DNA of 64,000 nt from Oxytricha trifallax (taxonomy: Eukaryota > Ciliophora > Spirotrichea > Sporadotrichida > Oxytrichidae). Positions 49,093 to 62,700 of the stretch are shown one piece after another. The translations under genes and the position numbers were made by a program. Each line of letters starts with the position of its first letter. Positions within the stretch are counted from its first letter, which is position 1. The notes under the pieces were generated by a model. It saw only the letters and a list, made by a program, of their open reading frames with translations. It searched no databases and was not told where the DNA came from. The stretch covers positions 1-64,000 of the forward strand of contig ARYC01017288.1 of NCBI GenBank assembly GCA_000711775.1. Reading direction: 5' to 3'.

Positions 49093-52000
49093 ATGTTGAA
49101 AAAACAACACACAAATATTAAGAATGAGTAATAATTTATGATGAATAATTCAAAACTTCATAAAAATAGCAATGATTTCAACGATAACGATAATGATAAG
49201 ATAATTCAAAGACAATCTTCTTTTTATCGAATAATTTTATTATCAATAAATTTTTTATTTTATCGAACATAGAATTATAAACTAGAATTATTCAAAGTTA
49301 TGTTATTTTTTGAATTCATCTATTTATATTATTCTTTATTTTAATTAAAAATTCTAAATAACTAAATTTAATAAATACTTCAGTAAATTAATATATGCAT
49401 TTATTTGGGGGTTTTAAATGGAAACCCCACTGGTACAGTTTTCTCAGATTTCCTTAAGAATTTACCTTAGTAGCAGTAATATAATCAAAAACCTAATTAA
49501 ACTCAATTAAAAAGATTAAGTTCAAGTCGATAGTTTAACACCATAAATCATCAAGAAAATAAAGAAGATTTACCGGTATAAGTTTATAAAAATATAATGC
49601 TTATAAATGAGACATCTAGAAATTAATTTGGTATTGTTATTATAAAAATATCTATTTTTAATAAATTATAAGAAATATTTTCTAAGTTAACGAGCAAAAA
49701 CAAGGCTTTAAATTTAGAAAATCTTCATCAAATAATTCAGAGTCTCGAAAATCCTTCGTTAAATAAAAATCGATTTTACTAGAAATCTAAGAAGACCAGC
49801 ACTCCAAATAACCTTTAATTTATTGCCTTGGAAAAATTACATTAATTCCTTTTTACAAATTATTTATGATTATAATTGTAAAATAACATGCATCAAAAAT
49901 GGTGAGAGCTACAAATTAAGAGTTCAAGCGATTGAACATGCAGAAAACCATGCCAAATATCATTTACCTGCAGACAAATATTCAGAAATTAGATTTTGAA
50001 AATATGATTGAGAGAGGGGATGGGAATGATAGCAATGAGGTTAAAAGCAAGTAGAAGTTGAAAGATAATATGTGGTTTTATGATAAATAGAAAAACAAGG
50101 AGGAAGGGAACAAACAAATTATTGGATTTACAGGTATTTTAAAATTAATATAAATCAAAATAGTTAGAATAGAGGATACCATAAATATTTATATACCATT
50201 TTTTGGATTTAGGGATGCAGCCTAAAATAAAGGGAATAAACCTAATAAGTCAATGCTAAAGTCTAAAACTGTAATTAATCATTTTAATGGAAATATACAA
50301 ATATATCTCAAATTATTATACATCAAAATGAAAAATTTGATTAAACACATTATAATTATCATCCAATGCATTAATATGTATCACTTTAAGAATCCAATAA
50401 AAACGAAAATTTCCTCAAGTCAAAGGGCGAGAATCTTAATAGATCAAATTTTGCAATTAATATTTGAATGATTTTAATTTATTTACTAATTTAAACCCAC
50501 AAATTAAATTTTTCTTGATTTTATTGTAAATTGAGTAATCAAATTCAAATATATTGAGGATTGAAGAATTAAAGGATTCAGAACTGCTTAGTTAAGTGAG
50601 AGAAAATATTGTAAGTGGCTTAAGAAACCAAATTTTCGAAAAGTATAAAAGTGAAATAGATCTAAAAGAATACGGCAAAGCCCATAGTTTTTAATATATT
50701 ACATATTTTTAATTGCTTATCAATTCCAAAAATTACTATTTATTTAAGAAGAATTTAACATAAGTTATACTTCTTTAATTTTCAAGAAATAACATGTGTA
50801 ATTATACTTATATAATTTTACAGAAATAATATATAATAAACATAGATACATACGCAAGAACATCGATTGCAAAGATATAATATACGGGATAATTCAAGAC
50901 ATAAAATAGAACGTACCCTTTAACAAGTTAAATCCCTCTTAGTACCTTGAAATTGAGCTAATTTTACTAAGATTACTGCAAAATGAGCAGGAAATTGGGT
51001 AGAAAATGGTTAAGCATAGAACTTTTATTACTCATTGCTTTGTCAAACATGAGAATGATCTATTGGCTAAACTTTAATAAAATTTTGTGAATAAATTATG
51101 ATATAATCAGTAAAAAATTATGAAAATAAACCATTTTATCATTATATTTATAAATATACCATAAAAGAACTGAAAAATGATTAGCAAGTAAAGTAAAACA
51201 ACCAGAAATCTTTACTATAAGATAAATATTAAGACTAATTCTCTCTTGCACATAGAATGGGAACTGTAATATCAATGCAATCTCAAGATATAAATTCTCA
51301 ACAAAAACAGGGTAATGCATTTAGTTTATTATCAAATAATAATCAAGGGTCTCCATGTTAAAAAGGCAGCATCCTAAATCAAATAATTACAGTAAAATAA
51401 GCGCATGATTTAAATAAAATTTGAGTGTAAACTTAATTTTTTTAATTGAATGAGTAGAACCCATAATTAAAACACAACTCTTCCTCTTAACATGCATATG
51501 AGCAATCTACACATCATCTTTCTCAATTATAGATGTAACAATAATTTTCAACGTCAAATCATAACCTACAAAATGATAATTTTTAATATTACGGTAATAT
51601 TTATAAACAAATCCTATTTTTTCTCAAATTTTAATTATAAACTTAGTAACTTAATTTATATTATAATCCAGAGAAATAAAGCCATTATGTGAAATAGAAA
51701 ATAACCAAAACTTATCAGATTTTGTAACAAAATAGCATTAAATTAGGGTCTATGGTTTCAGATTACCTGGATTATCATAAAGATATAGCCTAAACTAAAT
51801 TTGACTTAAAATTGATGGAAATCATGAATAAAATTGAGAAAGAGCTTTCAGCAAAAGATAGAATCATTTTTTTAATATAGGTTTATATAGTCAAATTTCT
51901 AATTTATATTAATTTTGCAGTAATTTTAACCCAAAAAAAATGTATACTCCTCTATACAATTTAATATTAAATATTATTATATATAGGAATAAGCTGGGTT

Positions 52001-53056
52001 GGATCGATAAAGATGAGGATTTACATAAAACTCTAAAAGTAGTTCACGATGTAGCAGAGACCATAGATTAAAATAACTTGAAACTCTTTCAAGAAAATTA
52101 GCAATTCGTTTAGCTTCTTTAATTAAATGAGGAGGATGAGGGGATCATAAAACAAGAGATTATAATTTAATGTAATAAGTATTCAATTTTTTTATTTATT
52201 TATGTTTATTTATAAGTACTAAGAAAAGTAGAATAAGAATTTGCAAGCAAAGCTTGAATTATTGAAAAATAAATGCGATGTACTCGGCATAGATCATAAT
52301 ATAATGAGAGAAAAGTTTACTTTAGAATAAAATAAAATTTAACTAGGAATGTTTAAGAAAAACAAAAACTCTCATTCATCAGCTAGATTAGTATAATCTG
52401 CCAGAAATAAAAACCAAAACTAAGATAATTTTAACTTTCCGAATTAAACTGAAATGAAATATAATTCTAAACAATAAGATTATTAGACCAACAATTTCTT
52501 AACATCTAGGAATACCAAGGGTATTTAGAGCTCAAAGAATCATAATTTTTAAAGTACTCCTTAGATGAGGCCTTAAACTGCTTTTAAAACAATGAATAAT
52601 AACATAAATGAATATATAGATAATTCAAATCCTAAAACTTAAGACATATTATAATTAGAGTAAGCTATTGGAGAGACTTAAACTAAGATCAGATTAATAA
52701 AAGAGAAATTATAAGCTTAAAGATAGTTTGATTGTGTCAAATTTCTAAAGAAACTTATAAATGACAAGTAAATAGCATTGCAAGAACTATAGCAAAATTA
52801 GCAACTAACGAAGAATAACAGTTAAAAACAATAAGGAATTATCGAAAAAATTCAGGAAGATTTAGAGAGGATTAATTTGGTCAAGGATTTAATAGTAAAG
52901 AGTAATGTTAAGTTCAAATTTGATATATAGATTAAACCTGATATGTTGTAATATGAAATAATTTCGAATGTTAGGCCTTTGACCTCAAGAGCTATACCAA
53001 CTTACAACAATAAAAACGCTTCAAAAGGATTTAAGAGCTTTAGATAATGGATTTGA
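49093..53056 (+). CDS. Q-rich coiled-coil protein, unknown function
   Basis: Starts MLKKQHTNIKNEQQFMMNN. A 36-bp IES (pointer TTTTATCGAA) is followed by SSFYRTQNYKLELFKV. Further blocks: VFSDFLKNLPQQQQYNQKPN (49430-49570), NLENLHQIIQSLENPS (49690-49815), VRATNQEFKRLNMQKTMPN and DNMWFYDKQKNKEEGNKQII (49900-50133), several short blocks to 51340, and a long C-terminal part (51750-53056) with predicted helices such as MEIMNKIEKELSAKDR and QEDLERINLVKDLIVKSNVK. Stop TGA 53054. No domain was recognised. It could be more than one gene; blocks between 50200 and 51400 were hard to join. It is separated by only 130 bp from the UBX gene start. Confidence 0.5.
49222..49267. other. Very short IES, 36 bp, pointer TTTTATCGAA
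   Basis: TTTTATCGAA is at 49222-49231 and 49258-49267. Removing 36 bp joins S-S-F-Y-R to T-Q-N-Y-K in frame. The insert is pure A/T apart from the repeat. It is the shortest IES with a long pointer seen here. Because 36 is a multiple of three, the frame alone does not prove it; the insert codes without TGA. Confidence 0.6.
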
Positions 53057-53186
53057 TTATAATTTAAATGAAGTTTATGCCAAATATCAATTTACTCTTT
53101 CTTAATTGAACAGTATTGATGTATTGTGTTACAATTTGCGTTTGAAATAGTTGGTTGATAAATTAAAAATCTTTTATCTTTACAAA

Positions 53187-55473
53187 ATGTCAGAAGTTCG
53201 ATTGTTCCTGAGTGATCTCGCCAGATCAATGGGCAAAGACCCCTCTATGATGGAAAACTTCATCTAAACGTAAGAAAAACTACTTCAATTCCTTTATCTC
53301 GCATTGAAAATCATAATATCAACATGGAGTATTAATTTCTATATAGACTAGAGGATAATTGGCTCGAAACTGTTGATGCTCTGAAAAGTGTAACAAATGA
53401 ACAGTGGATTGAGCTCAAGCTTCCAATGGGTGTAGTTAATTAAATAAAGAAAAGATTACAAGAGACTGGGGGAGATGTTTAAATGCGAGTAATAATAATT
53501 ATCTAATTTACTCTTACCTAAGCTTGATCAAAATTCAAATTTTTAAACTTGGAATAAACAAGTTAATATATAATGATTTAAAAATGCAAACAAGTGGTTC
53601 AGCACAAAGCATGGGAACTGGTATTTAAATGGGTGCTTAAGTTAAGTAGCCAGTGAAACTTTAAGATCAAGAGATGATTGACACATCTTCAGGTTTTAGC
53701 AGCAACAATCAAGGCAGTAGAAATTACGAAGAGCACAAATAGAGTGATTTGAAGGTTGAATGTCTACAAGCATTCAATTTCGTAAGTTAATTTTAATAAG
53801 AAAAGAATATTTTTATATGAAGCTACTCAATTAATTAATTCTTCTCAACATTATTAAAATGATTGACTAACTTGAACATTGAACAATCAGTTGATATTTC
53901 AGCACACAGAGACACCATTCAGACTCTTTTGAAGATTGTTGCAAATTTAATCACTAAGCCCCTAGATCCTGCAGTGAGAAGATTAAACAAAACTAATGCC
54001 ACAGTCCAGAAAAAGATTCTTAATCATCAATATGCTTGTTAGTTCTTGTAATTGGTTGTGTAATTTAATTAAATGCATCGTCTATTAAATTAATGAAATT
54101 AACTTAAGTTGCTATAAGTTTATGATAAATTTCAATTTAAATTTGGTTGGCTTTGACTTCAACAAGAGCCTAGACTAAGTAGAGATAGGCCATTACTCCA
54201 AAGATTAACTATTGATAGGTCAAGATGCAATTAATGAACACATTGGCAACTTGGGTGGTTCAATAAAAACACCAGTCTTTGATCCTTACTCCTCTTCTAT
54301 TTCTAGTAATCCTTTGAAATTATTATAATTTAAACCATAAAATCGTGTTACACTTAAAGGGTTTACCACTTTCAATAAGTTGCCTGTTTAGACTGATCCA
54401 AATGCTCAGATAAACTTCTACGACCCCTCTCAAGTGACTGGTGAGATTCAAAAGATCTAACAGGAGAGATAGAAGGCAATGAATCAAGCTTAAGTTGTTG
54501 ATCGTGATATCAAGGTCTTTAATGCTAATTTTAATTTTTTATTTCTTACTTTTGTTTTTATGATCTTAATAGGCGATCACAAAATTTAAAGCTTAAAAAA
54601 CCATGATGAAATAAATTTAAGTCATGCTTTCTATTATTTAGACAAGTCATGAAGATTTATTATTAAAATCCTAGTATTTCATAAAAAATTTAAAGGTATC
54701 CTAATATATAATTTATGCTCAATCAAAGGGAACTAACTTGAAGCATTACCTCATGGAATTAGACAGAATTGAAATCGAGAGATTGAAAGAACTTAAAATG
54801 ACTGAGGAGAAGTTGGAAGAAGCCATTGCCAGCAAGCAAGCACTCATGTTTATGGCTGAAAATGAGAAGCAGAGTCATTTCAGAAATAAGAGATAAGATG
54901 AGTTGGAGAAGATCACCAAGTAAGTTGTCTATACCACTGCACTTTAATAACAAATATAATTACTATGAAGTTATTTACTCTTTATCATAAAGAGTTAAAT
55001 TTAGGTTCTTTTATGCTTTCATAAACTTAAGAGCATTTAAAATCAGATTGATTATATTGCCCAAAATATTGGTAATAATATATAGCACTTGTGAGAATCA
55101 AGTTCCCTGATGACTATGTTTTGCAAGGACACTTTGGAGCTTTAGAGAAAGTGGAAGCTTTATATCAATTTGTAAGAGAACATTTATACACCCCTGAGAG
55201 ACCATTCATCTTGTAAACTTTTTTTATTCAAAAATCATTGATTTTCTTTCCACATCATTATATAAAAGTATCAAGATATCTAATTTATATCCTAAAGTTT
55301 ACTAAGCACCCCCAAAGAAAAACCTCGAAGACCATAGATAAAACTTGAAATAAGTGAGATTAGTACCAAGCGGCACAGTTCTCTTTGAATGGGTTGGATT
55401 AGAGCAGACCAGAATGGAGGATGGCCCATTTTTGGACATTGCTGGCCTCAGAGATAAAATCATTGCATTCTGA
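53187..55473 (+). CDS. UBXN6-like CDC48/p97 adaptor with PUB and UBX domains
   Basis: Starts MSEVRLFLSDLARSMGKDPS. The N-terminal block continues NWLETVDALKSVTNEQWIEL and PMGVVNQIKKRLQET (53350-53485), a SAM-like helical fold. A PUB domain follows: HRDTIQTLLKIVANLITKPL, DPAVRRLNKTNATVQKKIL (53905-54050) and LVGFDFNKS (54146). A helical linker (54440-54930) has MELDRIEIERLKELKMTEEK. The C-terminal UBX domain reads VRIKFPDDYVLQGHFGALEK, ALYQFVREHLYTPERPFIL (55090-55216), and YQAPPKKNLEDH, VPSGTVLFEWVGL (55300-55400). Stop TGA 55471. PUB plus UBX is the UBXN6/UBXD1 layout; such proteins bind CDC48 at both ends and steer it to membrane or lysosomal cargo. The SAM-like start differs from the animal protein. 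Confidence 0.88.
54052..54149. other. IES with 7-bp pointer TTGGTTG in UBX gene
   Basis: TTGGTTG is at 54052-54058 and 54143-54149. Removing 54052-54142 (91 bp) gives Q-F-L-Q-L-V-G-F-D-F-N, the expected end of a PUB domain. Confidence 0.85.
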
Positions 55474-56418
55474 TACTTAAATATGATAGTTAATAGTTAA
55501 TTTGGATTATAACTTAAGATTATAATTTTCTCTTGAATTTCTTTCTTCAATTTTTACCATATCAAGAAATATTGATATACATATTGACAAAGATAGAAGG
55601 AATTCGTAAAAAAAATTCAATCAATATTGATTATGAAGTGACTAAAATATTAATTTAAATTTTATTTGAAATATTCTCCTCACTATACAATAAAAATAAT
55701 AATTTTTAAACATTTATAGATATAAGCTTTAAGTGATAATTAAAAGGATAAAAAGTGTTTATAATTAAGGTATTTTTAGAGTTAATTATATCAAATAATA
55801 CTAAAATATTGAAATGCTGATTTTTAGGCTATATTATAGCTTAAATATAAAATTTAACGATATAATTATGCTAATAATTTAACTGAAAAATAATTACAAA
55901 GTTAATTTAGTAATCTTTATTGCTCTAATTACCATAGACATATTTGGCATTTAATTTACCACTTTAATTTCAACTTGTATAAAATAATTAATGTATTATG
56001 AATTTAAATCAACCTATTTTATGTTTTAAACCAAGTAAAATTCTTCAGTTGCTTAGAACTTTATGATATTTATTTATTAAATTCCTAAACGCAAAATGTT
56101 AGTAATTATCATATAATTTGAATAGTTATATTTTGCAAATCGCTTTTACTTTTATATTAATGATAAATGATTATCAGTTATTATTTCACATTCTAGCCAC
56201 TTTACTATATATAAATTATCTGTTATATTTTTATCTTTCCTATTTTAAGATTTACATGAACTCAGTCGATGCTTTACACGTCATTTCACTTCATCATCAT
56301 AATTATAAATTTTACTATAAATTCATTAAAATTATAAAATAAAGATTATAGAAATATTTCGTAATGCCCCCTTTTCATATAATATTTATGAATTATAACA
56401 TACAATTTAGTATGCAAA
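55474..56418. other. AT-rich intergenic region, no gene seen
   Basis: About 945 bp between the 3' ends of two convergent genes. An open stretch at 56118-56342 (+) would encode a Tyr/Leu/Ile-rich peptide, but its composition simply follows the A/T content and it has no homology, so it is not called. Confidence 0.5.
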
Positions 56419-57960
56419 TCATAACCTCTTCTTTGGTGCGGCTTGAATATAGTTCTGGAGCTCATTAATATCGATTTAATCTCCCTTGTCGAATTGCTGT
56501 TAATTATTCATCATCGAGTTGTCATTCATACCTCCGAAACCGCTTGCAAATGAGATCCCGCCACCCACTTAAAAACCATTTATATATATATATACACAAT
56601 AAAAAATAGAATTTATTGGATATTTGATTATATTTAATCTTTTCTAATAGTGCGAAAAAGAGTTTCATATATTCGGGTTATTATGCTAGTAAAATTAATT
56701 AAAAAAAGTATGAAAATAAATACATTTGAATAATCTTCGTATCCGTTTCCAGCATTTCCATTAAAGCCGCTTGAGTAGCTGTAATTGCTGTTCTTTGGTT
56801 TATTCTTATACTCCACAGTTTATACAATAAAATTATATGAAATAATTCACATTTTAGAATAGTAAAATTTGATCCATTAAATTACAAATTAATGAGTATA
56901 AATACTAATCTTCAAATAAAATCATAGAACTTTATATATATATAATATTGAGTGGCTAGATTGACCTTGACGTTGACCATAGCCATTGGAGGGCCGCCTA
57001 GAGTGCTCTATTTCTTTACATATGGCTGCTCCTCTTATTCGTTCCTAATTAGCACGTGATTATTAAGTATTAAAATTATTTGCGATAAAAACTATGAAAA
57101 ATAGGTAATTTCTTAAACAATTAACTAATTATTTTATAAGATTATTGGCGCCTTGTCTAGGTTGAGCTTGAGATGGCGGTTTATTGTTTTATAGAGCTTA
57201 TTACTGTTGCAATGCTATTAACTCCCTCTGTTTGTATATATTTATTCACATATAAATATTATACATTTCACTGTTTAATAGTACCAGTAATATATATATA
57301 TATATATATAATTTTAATATAACTATTTTACTGTTTCTTCTCCTCTAATAATCGTTGTGCTTCTAAGTCTCGTTGCTGTCTCATTCGTTCTTGCTCTTCC
57401 TTAAACGCCTGTTATTAGCGCTCTAATTCCAAACGTTTCTATTATTCCTGCTGTGACTGCTACTACATGAAATTTTCGTTATTTGGCCCATTTATTTGCT
57501 ATTATTTTAGTAAAATTATTCATACTTATATAGTGTCTAATTTGTATAAACTTTTATAAAGCAGATCAAGTAAGTTTTTATAAAAATTTATACAAAAGAT
57601 ATGTGCTATTATTGAGGGTTATAGTAGCTTGAGCTGCCCTGTGGTTGATTCATTTTATTAGACTCTTGCAATGGCGAGGTTAAACTTAACAACTGTTACT
57701 ACTGCTACGATTGTTGCTGCATCTGGAGTTACTATAATTTACCATAAAAATAAGTTGTCTTAATTTACTGAAAAATCTACAATAAACAAAGTTATTCATT
57801 ACTATGATTGCTGCATGACAAGTGGTTGCTACTGCTGGCTTGAGCTGGACTGTGGCAAATCAGAGTAGGTAGGATGTGACTGGGGCCCTGGCTGATTCAT
57901 TTTAATTATCTAGTCGTTATTATTTCCCTGTTTCTTGGACTTTGAACTTCCTCCTCCCAT
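56419..57960 (-). CDS. Q-rich protein with possible N-myristoylation signal
   Basis: Starts at 57960 with MGGGSSKSKKQGNNNDQIIK; Gly2 and a Ser at position 6 followed by Lys residues fit an N-myristoylation signal. Next blocks: QPGPQSHPTYSDLPQSSSSQ (57840-57900), Gln-rich stretches (57600-57740), a helical EQERMRQQRDLEAQRLLEEK (57335-57430), EEQPYVKKQSTLGGPPMAMV and NVKVNLATQ (56950-57045), YKNKPKNSNYSYSSGFNGNA (56740-56815), and VGGGISFASGFGGMNDNS to QNYIQAAPKKRL, stop TGA 56419. No known domain. IESs or introns separate the blocks. A (TA)n run of about 22 bp lies in the insert at 57290-57311. Confidence 0.65.
57290..57311. repeat. (TA)n microsatellite
   Basis: About eleven TA units in a non-coding insert of the Q-rich gene. 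A similar, shorter run with an AC tail is at 56581-56596. Confidence 0.8.
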
Positions 57961-58238
57961 ATTATAATTCTTGTTCTTCGATTAATTTTGATAAATTATT
58001 TATTGATTTAAAGTGATAGTTACAAATCATTTACACATTCTTGCTTTTTATAGAACGATCGATAAAACTTATATATAAAAGACATAAGACATAATTTAAA
58101 TTGTATTACCTATGATGAGAAAAATGCAGACAGATTTAATAGAAATTAATTAATGTATAAAAAGCAATAAATTTTGGCTTTAAAAATTAGCATATTCTTT
58201 ATATGATCTATTTTCATGTAAATTTCAAGTGTATATTT
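57961..58238. other. Short AT-rich spacer
   Basis: 278 bp upstream of the Q-rich gene and downstream of the SKP1-like gene. No coding block or recognisable motif was found. Confidence 0.4.
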
Positions 58239-59559
58239 TCACAATCTCTACTAACTCCTCTCATTTTCATTAATTACCCAATAAAATTTACGCATTATTT
58301 CTTCTTCACCTCCTACTAAATGCTGACTTGATGAAGTAGGCATCATTAATAAATCAATTTTTAAAATTATATATCTATACTTAATGTTTATATGTTTATA
58401 TTTGAAATATATAAAATCATCATGCCTAAGCCCATGCCAGCAATGACATTACTACTGTTTCCTCCGTTATTATAACGAAAAACATATGATTATTTCATTT
58501 AAAAATTAGGAAATTAGTTATATATTTAATTAAAAGTAATGTGTATTTTGGCAATAACAATACTACCAGTATGTAGAATTTCCCCAGTTGTGCTTATATT
58601 CACTCCTCCACTTGCAGCACTCTGGCTCATAAACACATTTACTTATATAATTAAATAATTCTTCATGAATAATAGTAGATAAATCTATATTTATTACTGA
58701 GATTTCTTAATGCAATTAATTACTATGTATTTCATAAATAAATTATGTCTAAATTGTTGAAACTGAGATCTTTCTTGACATCCTCATAGGTTCTATTTCT
58801 GAAAAATGCAGCTATAGAAGCACAACATAACTCATATAGAGCCTCAATTTGCAAGTGTTTTGCCAATTTCAGTATCCTTAGCAGATCTTATAATTCTATT
58901 TCTATTTTAATTATTAAATAAAAAGGGATTATTGAGTTAAAGAAATTATAAAATAGCTGTTACGTTGTAATTATAATAAATAATAGATCGTCAAAGTTAT
59001 CTAAGTGTGGTAGGATATAATCATACTCAATTTGCTGGATATGATCCTAAATCAGTCTGGAAGCCAGGGGATATTGTAAAATGGATTCAGTCTTCGAATA
59101 TTCACACTATTTGCAGTATTGAGCTACTTTTATCAAAACTTAAGAATGGAAATCTTTTAGATTCACTATCCTTCTTTCGTCTTCATCACTTTTTTAATAT
59201 GCAAAATAACTTTAGTTTAGTATTTATATAGATTAAAGTCAATTTATCATTATAGAGTGATTTCTAGGTGAAATTATAGATAAATAATCACGTTCATCTA
59301 TGGCTGCTAATGTCTTGGACATTTGTACTAATTTATGAGGTAGTGCAATCGACTTATCAGCGCAGTTGAAGATGAAAGGCTCGTCGCCGTCGTTGTCCTG
59401 ATCTGAAGCGAAATCTGGGTGTATTGCTGGAGATTCATTGTTCTCAAATTCCATATGGTCATCTTGTCATACATAAAATGATACAGATTATTTATATAGT
59501 TTGCTAATTATATATAACATTAAATATATAAATATTAAACTATCTTGATTCTGATCCAT
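58239..59559 (-). CDS. SKP1-like protein
   Basis: Starts MDQNQD at 59559; then DHMEFENNESPAIHPDF, DEPFIFNCADKSIALPHKLV and QMSKTLAAIDERD (59285-59460), the BTB-fold beginning of SKP1. Next VNLKDFHSQVLIKVAQYCKQ, and HIQQIEYDYILPHLDN (59000-59190), matching IPLxNVxxxVLxKVIEYCxxH and the WDxxF region. Then ILKLAKHLQIEALYELCCAS and AAFFRNRTYEDVKKDL (58740-58870), the LILAANYLDIKxLLDLxC... VAxxIKGKTPEEIR helices. After that comes a Ser/Gly/Gln-rich tail not seen in SKP1, to TGA 58239. SKP1 links F-box proteins to cullin in SCF ubiquitin ligases. Sequence is strongly diverged (the usual WCxxH and terminal F-box-binding residues are changed), so the partner set may differ. Confidence 0.8.
58341..58423. 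other. IES with 6-bp pointer CATCAT in SKP1-like gene
   Basis: CATCAT is at 58341-58346 and 58418-58423. Removing 77 bp joins G-L-G-M to M-P-T-S-S-S-Q on the minus strand and keeps the tail open to 58239. Low-complexity pointer, so moderate certainty. Confidence 0.6.
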
Positions 59560-59747
59560 TTTGATTTTAAAATATTAAATTAATTATTACAATTCTATGT
59601 TAGACAAATTCATTATAAACTTCTAAATATTAAAATGCTTAACTAATTTGATTACTGATAGGAAATTTATTTAAATTATGAAATAAAATGAGTATTTGTC
59701 TTAAGAAACTTTAATTTTTCTAAGTTTATAGTATAAAATGTTTATGA

Positions 59748-62700
59748 TCAATTGCCATTATTTTTAACAATGTCTCTATGTAAAGGCCTGTATATTTTAT
59801 TGGACCCTCCTGATCCCCCTTATTTATGAGTCTCCAATTTGTCATTGATACTTTTTTAATATAAAAATTAGATAGTATAAATTCATAAGAGTAAATATTT
59901 TTGATTTATTTGCATTGGTTTAGTCTGGAGTGGTTTTATCTTGAATAGCAACTGGATTTCTATCTACATCAGTCAAAACTGGTAATAATTGTTATAAACT
60001 AAAAAAATATGTATTTATTTGACTATATCTATTGGTATAGGGGTTGTTGTTTTCTTTGGAGAGGGTGTTGTGTTTGGTTGTTATCTAGCTCTTGTTGTTT
60101 TTGGTGCTGCTGTAGGGGCACCTTGGTAAGTATCATACACAGTCTATTTTAATAATTCTACTAAGAAGATATATTATTTAAATACCTCTTTTTAACTAAA
60201 AGTTTTTATAAGATACAGTCAAAACCTAAAGATTTTCCTTTAAAAATTGCATTTAACTCTGGTGTTAATGCGATAAAACCTGCACTTTTACATCCCATCC
60301 TGGACTTACATCCACGAAGTTTTCAGAAAGTCTGATGGAAGTATCGTTGCTACCTGGGATATAGAGGTATGCATAGTATGCGAATGATGTCGTTGATAGA
60401 GTTATCTCATGTGATTTCATGTCGTAAGTGACTTTAAATATTATATTCAAGAGTCGAGATTCATGATTTGCCTTATTTTTTGTTAATTTTTAGGATAAAT
60501 TGCGAATATAAAATATGAACTTGTATCTATGGAGCTACAAAATTCAAGTTCATTGGTTTATCAAGCAATTCACTATAAATTGAAATAAAGAATATAAGTT
60601 CAATGGATTACTATTTAATGTACAATAATTAAAAGCAATTTGATATTCTAGGACAGCACTTCTCCATTCTTACTATTAATAAGTCTCCCTCTGAAGTAAT
60701 GATTAGATTTATCAGTATCCACATATTTCGGTTCTAAATTTGTTTGCTAATCGCTATCTTCAATTGGCTTAGGCACCGCCATTAAATTCATATCCACTTC
60801 AATTTACTATTATTGTTAAAACTTTTACATAAATATTACGGAAAAAAGTTAAAATCGTGATATTTTAAAAATTTTAGTGTGAGCTGGTAGAGTTATTGTT
60901 TGGTTTTACTCGGCTATTAATTCACCTGAGAAACTCATTAATTATAGCTGGAGAGTTATATCTCTAAGTTCTAACAAGTTGTCATTTAACAAAATAAAAT
61001 TACCAATTTATATAAAATCTTCAGAATTTTAACGATAATAAAGCAAAATAGTAAGTCTTTAGATATATTTGATAAATTTGCGACATGTACTTTAACGCCC
61101 TCAGTTGTTTATTTATGTTATGAAATTGACCAATCTATATACAACTGAACATTCTTAAAATATATTGTATTTTAAGTATATTCTGATTAAAATTACCAAA
61201 ATGTCATTATAATATCTTAATTAATGATTCTAATAGAGCTACTTGGCTTTGTAATGAAGTGCTTTCCACTGACCATAGTAATCCCTACTTGACCATGAAA
61301 AGCCAGGCCAGGGATCATTGAACTGCCAGTAAAGTGAACCCATGGAGTATGGCATATGTCTGCGAGTGGCTTCTATACGAATAGATATACCATATGACTG
61401 CATCACCATGGAAATATTTTGAATTTACTTTTATAATAAAATTGAATAAAATTAAAATGCCAATCCCTCATATTACAATTCTAAGATTATAATTGGGTGT
61501 GAATAAAGATGGGTAAGGTTAAATTGTAAAATGATAAAATGAAATGTAGGCATAACTATCGAAGTCTTTCACTGGGAATTTGAAGTTCATTGAGATATAT
61601 CTCTGCACTATTGAACTCCCTGAACCATGTCTGTTGTGATATTGAATGATGGAATTATCCTTAGTTATTGATAGATTATATAATTTATCAATTAGTGCAC
61701 TGTAAATTCTAAAAATAGTAGTGAATCTATAATCATTCTTTTTTAAAATGAATTAGCAATAAGTTGCTTTGTTTAGTAAACTGCAGTATTGAACTCATTG
61801 GCATCATCGATTGCATTCCATACTCACTGTTAAATCTGCTTATCTATATATTTAATTATGGCAGTTTTCTTCAAGATTTGATATAAGGATTTATAATTAA
61901 GTAACATAAATTAAATTGGAGTAATATCTATCTTTCGTAAGTCTCAAAGTCACTTTAAGCCCAGAATACCAACCACATATGGTTATCTCCCTAACTTTCT
62001 TGGCTATAACTTGCAATTGGTGAAGTGTGAATATAATTGTAAGATGGGCACTCCAGTCTTAACATATCTGGAAGCATTTCTTTGAAGATTTGGTCATACC
62101 AACTCTCCATTAAACTTATTTAGAAAAAATTACCATGCTTTTAAAATGTATCATTATATACCAATTCCTTTTTGATTTAGCATAGGAAGAAATTAGTATG
62201 GAATTTAGCTCTTTTAATTTAATTCTAAGAACTAAAAAATAAAAGTTTAGCTTGTTAAGCACATTATTTCCATTGAGTCCTCTCCATCCCCATTCATTTA
62301 AACCCTACTATATTTCATTATTCCCAGCGAAGAACCCGATTGAAGCGTGATTTCTGATTCTCTTCAAGTTTTACCTAGTTTCGGTCATTAGGTTTCTCAT
62401 GAAGAAATTGTCTGCTGGATATAAGGTATTTGCGAAGGGGAAATCATGCCAGATTAGCAGACCCTGTTCGTCGCATTGCTTGTAAAATTCATCGTCTTCA
62501 TATGAAGCACCACCCCAAAGTCTAATCATGTTGTATTAATAATATATAAAAAAAACATGGTTTTTATTCATTTATCATCATATATTAGAAGTTAGATTAT
62601 AAATAATATTCTTTAAACTTGAAAAATAGATTTAATTGAATTAAGTTGTAGTTAGCGTCAACAGCATCCTTTATCAACTTGAAGTATTAAAGAATAAAAA

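Noticed and set aside
59007-59231. Plus-strand open frame MVGYNHTQFAGYDPK...
   Set aside because: The opposite strand encodes the middle of the SKP1-like protein here; the plus frame is a shadow.
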